DNA of 64,000 nt from DASYXZ01 sp035308965 (lineage in GTDB: Bacteria; Acidobacteriota; Terriglobia; UBA7540), in NCBI GenBank assembly GCA_035308965.1, contig DATGFN010000023.1, positions 186,001 through 250,000 on the forward strand, given 5' to 3'. The notes beneath the pieces were generated by a model. The model did no database searches and was not told where the DNA came from. It was given only the letters and a program-made list of their open reading frames with translations. Shown piece by piece: positions 1 to 7,082 of this stretch. The stretch's first letter is position 1. Every line of letters starts with the position of its first letter. A program made the translations under genes and the position numbers.

Positions 1-60
1 AGGCTGGACAGGCTGGATAAAAAAATGGAACGGCATGACAGCGCGAGAAGGACGCTCTAG
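1..60 (+). CDS. C-terminal end of an unidentified protein (partial)
   Basis: Frame 1 is open from the window edge to a TAG at 58-60 and reads as a charged tail ending in HDSARRTL. The composition suits the basic, helical end of a cytoplasmic protein, but 19 codons are too few to identify a family or to exclude chance. The next gene is convergent. Confidence 0.25.
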   Translation, partial: RLDRLDKKMERHDSARRTL

Positions 61-160
61 ATGTTAGCGGGGGGCGGCGCTGTCCCTGATGCGTCTCAGA
101 CAGGAGGTTACGGTAACTGTGCATGGCGTCGAAAGGACACGTACGAGCCGCAAGCCGAGA

Positions 161-862
161 CTATTCAATATGCATGTCTTGAACAAAGCGTGAGTCATCG
201 GTGAAGTCCGTCACGGCAAGATGCTCGATGATCAACGCTCGCACAGTCTCCCGGACTTCTTCCCGAGTCCATCCCTCTTGAACTTTTTCGGGTTGCCGTC
301 TTGTCCCGACAAGATGTTGGGCCACGCCGCCGACGGTAGCATAAACAGGAGGGAAGACTTCTTGTAACCGTTTTGTCGTGATGAGCCCTGCCCAAGTAAC
401 ACCGATAGTTGAGAAAACTGAGAGCGCAACAGGTGTTAGATCGCCTCTCAGAATGTCTCCACCTCGCAAAATCCATGGCAGAAACCACGCTGCAATGGCC
501 GCGGCGATGAGAGCTGCCTTGACTGGTTTCGGACGAAGCAACTGCGGCCAACGCGACGATTGAAGCTCTGCGCCTAGCTGTTGCCATAGCGTCCTGCGAT
601 TGAGCCTCGGCACGATTCCTTCAAGCAACGTGTCAGGTTTCACGTCCCGCCTCGTTGCCCAATGGCGAGCGACCAGCGCTCGCCTTAGGCGGTGAAATTC
701 CCGTTGATTCAGACATCCGCGATCCTGTCCAGCCTTCACTTTGGTCATGATGTAGTCTACGAGCAGGCGCGGCGTCGTTAACCTTTGTGCGTCCCCATCC
801 GGAATCTCGATTCCAAACCTTTCCTCCACGCTCATCACGAACTCAATGATATCCAGGCCCAT
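161..862 (-). CDS. Permuted acyl-carrier-protein-like protein with a membrane segment
   Basis: Function unknown. From the ATG at 862 the protein begins MGLDIIEFVMSVEERFGIEI, which matches the half of an acyl carrier protein that follows the phosphopantetheine serine (usual form DSLDxVELVMxxEExFxIxI). The C-terminus (EEVRETVRALIIEHLAV, then DDSRFVQDM) matches the half that precedes the serine and stops about where that residue would be. The two halves are thus in reversed order. Between them lie a basic linker and one or two hydrophobic segments at roughly residues 110-165 (AALIAAAIAAWFLPWIL). The serine position is replaced, so it probably cannot be pantetheinylated there. An upstream GTG/ATG extension (to 946) is possible but not ACP-like. 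No lipid-synthesis partner is nearby. Confidence 0.6.
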   Translation of the reverse strand: MGLDIIEFVMSVEERFGIEIPDGDAQRLTTPRLLVDYIMTKVKAGQDRGCLNQREFHRLRRALVARHWATRRDVKPDTLLEGIVPRLNRRTLWQQLGAELQSSRWPQLLRPKPVKAALIAAAIAAWFLPWILRGGDILRGDLTPVALSVFSTIGVTWAGLITTKRLQEVFPPVYATVGGVAQHLVGTRRQPEKVQEGWTREEVRETVRALIIEHLAVTDFTDDSRFVQDMHIE

Positions 863-1135
863 ATGCTCGCACCCAATGCGGCCAAGTACCGTGCTGCCGC
901 TAATCATTCCCAAAGAAGATATATACCTGAATCGTGCCGCATGCAATCACAGGTCGGCGCAGGACGACACACACCTCCCATTCCGTCATGCGGGAGACGA
1001 ACGTGCCGTGCCTACGTGGCGTGGCTGAAATTTACACAGAATTGCCGAAAGCACACGTTGCAGAAATTTCCTAAAATTGACTTGCCTGAATGGGAACAAA
1101 CGAGGTAAAACAGCTCAGTCTCGGACGACCTCCGT

Positions 1136-1171
1136 TGGCCGGTTTTGACCCGTCCACCTATGGCCGGTTTT
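1136..1171. repeat. Two 11-bp direct repeats TGGCCGGTTTT
   Basis: TGGCCGGTTTT occurs at 1136-1146 and again at 1161-1171, 25 bp apart. Spaced repeats of this kind resemble the multiple terminal repeats at the ends of IS21-family elements, so this may be an IS relic. No istA/istB fragment is seen, so the assignment is weak. Confidence 0.3.
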
Positions 1172-1221
1172 CAGGTGACCACTGAGGCCACCTCCTCGTA
1201 AAGTCTGAAGCAAGCACCAGG

Positions 1222-2187
1222 ATGGCGCTCCCCGACCACACGGTGGTATGTGGGTCAACCGGCAAACGAGTGCTCAAAGACGAGGTAGAACAGTCATCGG
1301 TAACAGGACAATTGGTCATCACTTCCGTCCTCAAAACTTCAGTTCTAAGCGGGAAAAAGGCGGAACCAGAATATTTCGCCAAGTGTGAATTTACCGGAGC
1401 TGAGGTTTTAGGGAATGAGCTCGCGATGAGCCAAGTTTCTGGAAAAAGGTATCGCATGGATGAGCAAGTGCAATCCGCAGTCTCTGGGAAAATAGGGCAT
1501 CGCGCTGAGTTTGTATTCTGCACGGAGACGCATCAGCCACTTCTCCCGAAAGAAGCCGAAAAGTGCGATGTCACGGGGAAGACTGTCATCCCCGGAATTC
1601 TAATACGATGTGAAGTGTCGGGAAAGATGGTTTTGCCTTCGGAGCTTGAGAAGTCCGCGGTGACAGGAAGGAAGGCGCTCAAGAAATTCTTTGTTTCTAG
1701 TAGCATCTCGGGCGCGCGGCTTCTAGAAGAAGAAGCTGTGCGATCAGCAAACGGAAAATACTGTATTCCCATTGAAGCTAGATTGTGTAACTGGAGCGGG
1801 CGCAAATGTCATCCCGATGATCTAAGAACCTGCCAGCTCACTGGCGTAGCTGCACATTTCGAGTATATGACAAGTGATGGACAAACTCGCCTTGAGCCGT
1901 TGCTCAATCTCCTGAGCGGAACTCGGAGAAGGACGGATAGACGAGAGCTCTGGCAGATGATGACCGATAGTATTTCCCGTGTCCTCGGTGGTCGCTCGAT
2001 GATTGAGGCGGCGGAATCGTCCGTCAGTGGAGATCGTTTGGCAATCTGCGTCGAGACTAAGAATTGGCTCGGATTGAAGACCCGTCAGGCTGGACTGCTA
2101 TATTCAATCCGAGATAGCGCAATTACAGGGCGGATCGTTCTGGGTAAGCGAGAGGAAAAGGGATGGCGACTGGAGAAAACGCTTTGA
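1222..2187 (+). CDS. Protein of fourteen tandem 15-residue C/S-x-V-S/T-G-K repeats
   Basis: Family not recognised. Residues 10-218 consist of fourteen consecutive repeats, thirteen of exactly 15 residues and one of 14, with consensus C/S-x-V-S/T-G-K-x-x-L-P-x-E-L-x-K. Clear copies are CDVTGKTVIPGILIR and CEVSGKMVLPSELEK. Position 1 is Cys in seven copies and Ser in most of the others. Two more degenerate copies near the C-terminus (SSVSGDRLAICVET and SAITGRIVLGKREE) flank a non-repeat stretch of about 60 residues. There is no signal peptide or membrane segment. A small-residue turn at a fixed 15-residue period suggests a regular solenoid, possibly a decayed zinc-knuckle array, but that is inference. 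The gene converges on the ubiquitin-like operon. The ATG has only a weak Shine-Dalgarno sequence. Confidence 0.75.
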   Translation: MALPDHTVVCGSTGKRVLKDEVEQSSVTGQLVITSVLKTSVLSGKKAEPEYFAKCEFTGAEVLGNELAMSQVSGKRYRMDEQVQSAVSGKIGHRAEFVFCTETHQPLLPKEAEKCDVTGKTVIPGILIRCEVSGKMVLPSELEKSAVTGRKALKKFFVSSSISGARLLEEEAVRSANGKYCIPIEARLCNWSGRKCHPDDLRTCQLTGVAAHFEYMTSDGQTRLEPLLNLLSGTRRRTDRRELWQMMTDSISRVLGGRSMIEAAESSVSGDRLAICVETKNWLGLKTRQAGLLYSIRDSAITGRIVLGKREEKGWRLEKTL

Positions 2188-2442
2188 AATCCGTTCAGAG
2201 CTACTCTCGGGCGGAGCATCGAGATGTTCAAGAGTGCTGGATTTGTTGGCGATTTTTAGGTTTTTGCGCTCCTCGCGTGTAAGAAAGAACGTCCAGCCAC
2301 CTTGGATAGCGGTAGCCCGTATCGGGACGTACCTCGAACTTTGGATGAACTCCTGGAACGCCTCCTCAAGCATTTCACTGACGAGATAGCGCCCGCGAAT
2401 TAAGCGGCTTTCCTCAATGATAGCGCATGAACCCGGCTGCAC
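2104..2442 (-). CDS. Possible small hypothetical protein (doubtful)
   Basis: An open frame with a GTG start lies about 100 bp downstream of, and on the same strand as, the ubiquitin-like operon. The first 70 residues look protein-like (SEMLEEAFQEFIQSSRYVPI, then GGWTFFLTREER). The last part runs antisense to the end of the convergent repeat protein. No Shine-Dalgarno sequence is visible and no family is recognised. It could be a fourth operon gene or chance; the rest of 2188-2539 shows nothing else. Confidence 0.28.
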   Translation of the reverse strand: MQPGSCAIIEESRLIRGRYLVSEMLEEAFQEFIQSSRYVPIRATAIQGGWTFFLTREERKNLKIANKSSTLEHLDAPPESSSERISKRFLQSPSLFLSLTQNDPPCNCAISD

Positions 2443-2539
2443 AAGGCGGGGAGATTTGCCGTGGGCGGCAAAAAAAAAGCTCCGGAAATGGAATTAAAGC
2501 AGGTTACCGTGAATTGATGGCTTCGGCTTGGTACTTATG

Positions 2540-2992
2540 CTAGTCCCTTGGTTTCGCCCACCAGCCCTTCAACTGCCCCCAGAGGCTTTTCTTTGGCATA
2601 CTCTCCATCTTTGTGGCCGCGCTGTCATTGTCCGTCAAGTGAGACTTGATATTGAAATATGCTTCCCTTGCCGACAGATCATCAGATCGCCCACGTTCGA
2701 TCTCGCGTCGAGACCATTGGCGAGCCCACACGACCTTATCCCTCTTGATCCAATAATGAGACTGGCACGGGAAGCTCCAATTTCCAATCGATGGATCGAG
2801 TGAAATCGTTTCGCCATCGAAAATCAGTTTCCAGTCCGCCGGAGAAAGTGGTGTGACGACCTGGCTCCCGCAACCACAGCAGCATTTGTGAAGAGCTGTC
2901 GCGAATTGTACACTGACGTAAACGAATCCCTCCTGAAGATCATCAGGCATATATTCGACGAATTCGTGGGTGATCTCTGTGCGGCGCTTCAT
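2540..2992 (-). CDS. DUF6527-type protein of a bacterial ubiquitin-like operon
   Basis: Last gene of the ubiquitin-like operon, with its start overlapping the stop of the E2/E1 gene by 4 bp. The 150-residue protein shows the DUF6527 (Pfam PF20137, as I recall) pattern: ATALHKCCCGCG at residues 31-42, DPSIGNW at 66-72 and PCQSHYWI at 75-82. The conserved Cys, His and Ser residues suggest a metal site or a hydrolase active site. Proteins of this family accompany multiubiquitin and DUF6791-ThiF genes and are thought to process or remove the modifier; that role is recalled from the family and is not shown here. The C-terminal 40 residues are basic and variable. There is no signal peptide. Confidence 0.8.
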   Translation of the reverse strand: MKRRTEITHEFVEYMPDDLQEGFVYVSVQFATALHKCCCGCGSQVVTPLSPADWKLIFDGETISLDPSIGNWSFPCQSHYWIKRDKVVWARQWSRREIERGRSDDLSAREAYFNIKSHLTDNDSAATKMESMPKKSLWGQLKGWWAKPRD

Positions 2993-4167
2993 TGGTCGTC
3001 ATTAATGAGGGCGTTGGCCTCAATCGTGTAAGTGCTGTTGTGCTCCTTTTCAAAATCAAAATAAAAACCGCACAACTTCTTCCACTTTATTACCGCTAGT
3101 GCAGCATTCAGAGCGTTTAGATCGGCAACCTGAATATTGCGGTCATAGTCGTCCTCAGCCTGGACTTTTGCCAAGGGAACCCTCGCCCGAAGATGATCGC
3201 GATGCTGTGGCGTGCTCGTGGTCACTCGCAACATCCCATTCAGGGAGTCATCGACAAGCTCAATGCCCATCCCAACGTCGATAAACGGTATCCCGAATCC
3301 CTCAAGGGCTTCAACGATGACTTTCTTAGCGTCGCTGGCGTCGATACAGAGAAATACGAAGTTCATTTCTTGCAATTCAGCGACATTGGACGCCAGAAGG
3401 TGATACTCGTGAGGGAAAATACCCCGCCGCATCTTTGAATAGAGATTCTTAAAATAGGCAACTTTCGTGGGTTTCGCGTCGAGTTCGTCGGCAGACGCGG
3501 CACTGGGCGCCCGGAACGCATTGTGTGAGTAAAATGGGTCCTCGTCGAACAGATGAATCTCTTTCACGGGTGTTTTCGCAACGAGATCGAGCACATAAGA
3601 ACCGGTCCCTCCTACGCCAACGATGGCAACTTTGGGCTGTTCGAGTCTCTTACTAGCCATCGTTATCTCGTATTTGCTTGAGGCGGTATCGAGATATTCA
3701 AAAACCGACTCGTCTTCAGTCGCTCGAACGGTGGCATGTGGCTGTGCAGTGACTGTAGGGTCAATCGCATGAGCATGGCTGAGAAGAATAGCCACATAGG
3801 CCGTCATCTTGTCGTAAAAGTCTTTATAGGTACTACCGTCAGCGGGCCTACTCGACAATCTATAATGGACTGTTAGGTATGGGTTGATGGCCTGTGTTTT
3901 GGTTTCAATAACAACTTTTGATAGTACGGCGCCAGATGCGTCGCAAGGAGCCTCTCCGGCAAATCGTACTACATGATCTCCTGGAGGCGCCGTTCCCGTG
4001 CCGGTCGTTTGCAAATCCGCAACCAGTATCCCGAGTTTTATCTCTCGCTTGCTATTCAGATATGGAATGTTCCTGACCAGCAAGAATCCATCGATGATTT
4101 CGATGTCAAAACCTTCATCTTGCAACTTCTTGAGATCGGGACTACGATCTATCAGTAGCTTTGACAT
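2989..4167 (-). CDS. E2-like (DUF6791) and E1-like (ThiF) fusion protein
   Basis: Predicted to activate the ubiquitin-like protein encoded just upstream by adenylation and to pass it on. The N-terminal 160 residues match the DUF6791 E2-like domain, including PPGDHVVRFAGEAPCDASG at residues 61-79. The C-terminal part is a ThiF/E1 Rossmann domain: VGVGGTGS at 183-190, the acidic LFDED at 206-210, then NAFR. Only three cysteines occur (Cys75, one in VFLCID, one in KKLCGFY), so no usual E1 crossover-loop cysteine is evident. Cys75 is the only plausible E2 cysteine. The start overlaps the modifier gene by 26 bp, which implies translational coupling. It differs from ThiF or MoeB in lacking their zinc-site cysteines and in carrying the E2-like part. 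Confidence 0.85.
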   Translation of the reverse strand: MSKLLIDRSPDLKKLQDEGFDIEIIDGFLLVRNIPYLNSKREIKLGILVADLQTTGTGTAPPGDHVVRFAGEAPCDASGAVLSKVVIETKTQAINPYLTVHYRLSSRPADGSTYKDFYDKMTAYVAILLSHAHAIDPTVTAQPHATVRATEDESVFEYLDTASSKYEITMASKRLEQPKVAIVGVGGTGSYVLDLVAKTPVKEIHLFDEDPFYSHNAFRAPSAASADELDAKPTKVAYFKNLYSKMRRGIFPHEYHLLASNVAELQEMNFVFLCIDASDAKKVIVEALEGFGIPFIDVGMGIELVDDSLNGMLRVTTSTPQHRDHLRARVPLAKVQAEDDYDRNIQVADLNALNAALAVIKWKKLCGFYFDFEKEHNSTYTIEANALINDDQ

Positions 4168-4414
4168 TGAAGATCATTCCGTTCTTGATCGGGACCGTGC
4201 CATCCGGTAAGAGAGTGCCTTGCTTACCACCCTCACCCTTGCCGTAAGTAACCGTTATGACCACGTTCGGACCCGACGGTGGATTATTGTCGTATGCCAA
4301 TTTCACGACCTGTTCGAACGATATCTGATTTCCGGTCACCTTCTTCTCGCGGGCATTCACGATGATCGTCACGGTATCGTTCCCGTGATCCACTTTTGCG
4401 TTTTCTTCTGCCAT
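4142..4414 (-). CDS. Multiubiquitin-type ubiquitin-like modifier
   Basis: A 90-residue, single-domain protein with a beta-grasp pattern: TVTIIVNAREKKV (strand pair), ISFEQVVKLAY (helix), NVVITVTYGKG, LLPDGTVPIKNGMIFNVKAT. YGKGxGGKxGTLLPDG and the end INxGMxFNVxATDRS are typical of the bacterial multiubiquitin family (PF14452 as I recall). The protein ends in TDRS, not GG, so transfer would use a different C-terminus unless it is trimmed. It is the first gene of the three-gene conjugation operon. A GGAG lies about 7 bases before the ATG. The antitoxin gene ends 64 bp upstream on the same strand with no clear terminator between, so read-through is likely. Confidence 0.85.
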   Translation of the reverse strand: MAEENAKVDHGNDTVTIIVNAREKKVTGNQISFEQVVKLAYDNNPPSGPNVVITVTYGKGEGGKQGTLLPDGTVPIKNGMIFNVKATDRS

Positions 4415-4478
4415 TTTGATTCTCCGTGTTTTTGATGTTTTTAAGCCGACCTTTTGTATTGCTGTTTAGGTATTTTCC

Positions 4479-5546
4479 TTAATCAGTAAATCTGAGGCGG
4501 GTTCGAAAACCTAGGGGTTTGGACCAACTTATCTTATGGTCGTAACAGAGGCGACCTTCGACAATGCCTGGATCAATACCTTCTATTCGTGCGAATTCGG
4601 AGATCCCTTTCCTAGAAAAATCACCGATATTTGTAAATTCCTCATACGATTTCCAGGGAATGAGCTCATTGCTAGCAAATATATCTGCTTCTTTTTCCTT
4701 TTCTTGAACAGTCCGAAGATCTCGATTATCGAATTCTATGAATTTTTCCTTCTTTCCGTGAAGCAAGAGGTGCCCAATTTCATGGAAAAGATTAAACCAG
4801 AAGATGTCAGCGTAAGCACCGAGAAGACTCAATTGGATAAGGGGCGTTTCGGCAAGCCATCGAACGGCTGCGCTTACGCCGGCACCGGGGAAATGAGGTA
4901 CATAGACTAGTGAAACTCCTGACTCGGCAAGGATCTTTCGGCTCTCGACAGAAAACACCTCCGGGGCTTTTATTGTGAGTTCTCTTAGTTTTCCTAGTGC
5001 CTGTTTAAGCGTCGAGTCGGAAAACTCTGCCACTTTGGTCTCTTTGGAGCCCAATTCTCCACATCGAAGCCACGCAGCAATTGGCCCTTCTTTGACCTTA
5101 ATTCGCGCTCTCTTACGGTATGCGATTGCCTCGGTTACTTGGACTGAATTCAAAGAATTCACCCCAAAAAATTTCCAGAGGTTTTCGATTTTCTTCTCTT
5201 TGTCGGCAGCCTTTTCCACGCACTTTCGTTTTGCTAGTTCCGCATAAGGGAATCTCGCAAGCAAGCCCACTTCTTTCCTGAGGAGCGAGCCGCGTTCCAG
5301 CCGAGCTTTGGTCTCCTGATAATTCTTTTCAAGATTTATCCAAAATGAAGCTGATCCCCCCAAGGCATTCTCCAATAGGAGCGCCGTATCGACGCTGAAT
5401 GAAGCCTCGCCATTGATAATCTGGCTGATATGCTTTTCGCTCAAGCCTGTTCGATCGCTCAGATTCTTCTGAGTCATGCCCGTGCGCTCAAGCTCGCGAG
5501 CTATCGCGTGGCCAGGGTGTATCGCTTTGTTGGGTGTGTAAGCCAT
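4479..5546 (-). CDS. higA: HigA-type HTH antitoxin fused to an ImmA/IrrE metallopeptidase
   Basis: Residues 8-70 form an Xre/HigA helix-turn-helix (HPGHAIARELERTGMTQ, LSEKHISQIINGE). The C-terminal half is a COG2856-type zinc peptidase domain with FHEIGHLLLHG at 254-264 and the downstream acidic ligand region EKEADIFASNELIP. The protein probably represses its own promoter and neutralises the toxin encoded 1 bp upstream. The peptidase part suggests control by proteolysis, as in ImmA- or IrrE-regulated systems (inference). At 355 residues it has the length usual for HTH-ImmA fusions. It lies between the toxin gene and the ubiquitin-like operon on the same strand. Confidence 0.85.
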   Translation of the reverse strand: MAYTPNKAIHPGHAIARELERTGMTQKNLSDRTGLSEKHISQIINGEASFSVDTALLLENALGGSASFWINLEKNYQETKARLERGSLLRKEVGLLARFPYAELAKRKCVEKAADKEKKIENLWKFFGVNSLNSVQVTEAIAYRKRARIKVKEGPIAAWLRCGELGSKETKVAEFSDSTLKQALGKLRELTIKAPEVFSVESRKILAESGVSLVYVPHFPGAGVSAAVRWLAETPLIQLSLLGAYADIFWFNLFHEIGHLLLHGKKEKFIEFDNRDLRTVQEKEKEADIFASNELIPWKSYEEFTNIGDFSRKGISEFARIEGIDPGIVEGRLCYDHKISWSKPLGFRTRLRFTD

Positions 5547-5547
5547 T

Positions 5548-5883
5548 TCAGTGGTAATTCAAGAAAATCTCTACGATGATTATCGAAGTGATCGACTTAA
5601 AGTTGTCGATTCGGAAGTTCGGATCATCTTTGTGATCGGGTTTGAAGATGACCCTGTGAGTGCTTGTAACATCAACGGCAAAAAACCCCTTGTATTCTGC
5701 CTTAAGAGGGTGCGGCCGAAAACTCGGCGGGACCTCATAGAGTGAATTCGCGGCACGTAGTGCATCAATAGTTGCAATAATCTCATCAGCGTTCTTTTGG
5801 CCTTTCTTGTCGTACCTTTTAGACAAGGCATCAAAGTCATTGGCCAGCTTCTCGTGCTTGGGATCATCAAACCGTATGTTCAT
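5548..5883 (-). CDS. HigB/RelE-like toxin
   Basis: A 111-residue basic protein that precedes an HTH antitoxin by 1 bp, the usual higBA order. FRPHPLKAEYKGFFAVDVTS followed by HRVIFKP fits the RelE/HigB fold (a plasmid-maintenance killer-like core with the R-hydrophobic-hydrophobic-F strand). It would be expected to be a ribosome-dependent mRNA interferase, but no catalytic residue can be fixed by eye. The promoter and a palindrome lie 40-85 bp upstream. The family is inferred from fold-like motifs and gene order. Confidence 0.7.
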   Translation of the reverse strand: MNIRFDDPKHEKLANDFDALSKRYDKKGQKNADEIIATIDALRAANSLYEVPPSFRPHPLKAEYKGFFAVDVTSTHRVIFKPDHKDDPNFRIDNFKSITSIIIVEIFLNYH

Positions 5884-5921
5884 CGTAACGAATAAACCAG
5901 ATTATTGCAAGTCTTTTTCTT

Positions 5922-5967
5922 TACCTTGCAGGTAAATGAATTATACATGTACAATCGGGAATTGCAA
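5922..5967 (-). promoter_or_regulatory. Promoter and operator of the toxin-antitoxin unit
   Basis: On the minus strand a -35 TTGCAA (5962-5967) and a -10 TATAAT (5940-5945) are separated by 16 bp. A palindrome TACCT-TGC-AGGTA (5922-5934) covers the expected start point, which suits autorepression by the HTH antitoxin. The rest of 5968-6119 shows no gene. Confidence 0.7.
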
Positions 5968-6119
5968 GCTTCAGTGCTGAGGATATCCACAGGGCGAGCG
6001 TGCGATAGGCGGCAGGGTAGCGACTCCCTCAGGATATCGCGGGATCAAGAGGGCACAAGGCGGTGAGACTTTCCTTGGGCGGCAAGCGACTCCGTATTGA
6101 CAACCATTTCTCATTGAAT

Positions 6120-7082
6120 TCATATGCCGACCTTATTCCGCAATGCTCTTGGTAGGTCCATGCCGAATTCTTCTACCCAGTTCCTTGGATGCCTGTTACC
6201 GTCCTTTATAAGCTTCTCAAGGTCAGCAATGTGAATGAAGAGGTTCTTGTCCTTTACTGCGTTCGCCATGCTCTTCGTGAGATTTAGATATTTTCTTGCC
6301 TTGGAGAAGTGAAACGTCAAGGCATGTTTCAATGCTAGAGCATAAGCCGTATGCGCGGCGTCCGATTTATAATTGCCTGCGACAAATTCCTCCATCCCTC
6401 TTTCGTAAAACGCCACAGCTCTACCGAAGGAGTCCCGGAGTTTCCGGCGAGCCTCTCTGTCATAGCCGACCCAGCTGTTGAAATTCCAACGGCGAACAAA
6501 ATACAGATTCATTATTTTGCTTTTCCAAGGACCGCCGTCTATAAGAAGGCCAACGTGATACATATAGCGGGAAAAAGAGACCTCTGCTAGCCCCGTCAGA
6601 ATCTTCCCCTGGAAATAGTGGTCCGCATTAGACTGGGTTTCGGTAACCACGCCAGCTTCCAGGATCGCAATGTCTGTCTCAAGTCTCGCTCTTTCCGCCT
6701 CAATCGCTGCATATTCTGCCTTGTCCTCCTTGAGCGAGAAATCAATCCACCGAAATGCTCGGGCTGCAAGCTTCAAATTTTGTTGCTGATAGAACAAGAG
6801 AGACAACTTCCTGAAAAGGAACTCCGCTTTCTGGATTAGTAGGAACGCAAAGATGTCTTTCTTCCGTAGCGCGGTGGCGATCGCGAGGCTTTCGTCTGTT
6901 ATTTGAAGCAACTTGTCGTTTTGGGTGGCATGGTCCAGAGCAGCGATAAGGGCTAATCCCGCGTTCAGCGCGATTACGGAATCCTTAGAGCCCTTGAGCT
7001 TCCAAAGAATCGGCTGGGCTTTCACCGGCATCCCTTGCGCGATTAAGTGCTCCGCCGCCCTTAGTTCGTCCACTTCAGCCAT
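6120..7082 (-). CDS. TPR-like helical protein of unknown function
   Basis: No family recognised. The protein is almost wholly alpha-helical, with repeated A-x-x-hydrophobic helices (LRAAEHLIAQGMPVKAQPIL, ALNAGLALIAAL, HTAYALALKHALTFHF) suggesting TPR-like pairs at the N- and C-terminal ends. There is no signal peptide. I chose the ATG at 7082 because it overlaps the stop of the DUF4238 gene by 8 bp, which implies coupling. A start at 7106 is also open. The conserved-looking middle (YMYHVGLLIDGGPWKSKIM) is not assignable. Confidence 0.6.
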   Translation of the reverse strand: MAEVDELRAAEHLIAQGMPVKAQPILWKLKGSKDSVIALNAGLALIAALDHATQNDKLLQITDESLAIATALRKKDIFAFLLIQKAEFLFRKLSLLFYQQQNLKLAARAFRWIDFSLKEDKAEYAAIEAERARLETDIAILEAGVVTETQSNADHYFQGKILTGLAEVSFSRYMYHVGLLIDGGPWKSKIMNLYFVRRWNFNSWVGYDREARRKLRDSFGRAVAFYERGMEEFVAGNYKSDAAHTAYALALKHALTFHFSKARKYLNLTKSMANAVKDKNLFIHIADLEKLIKDGNRHPRNWVEEFGMDLPRALRNKVGI

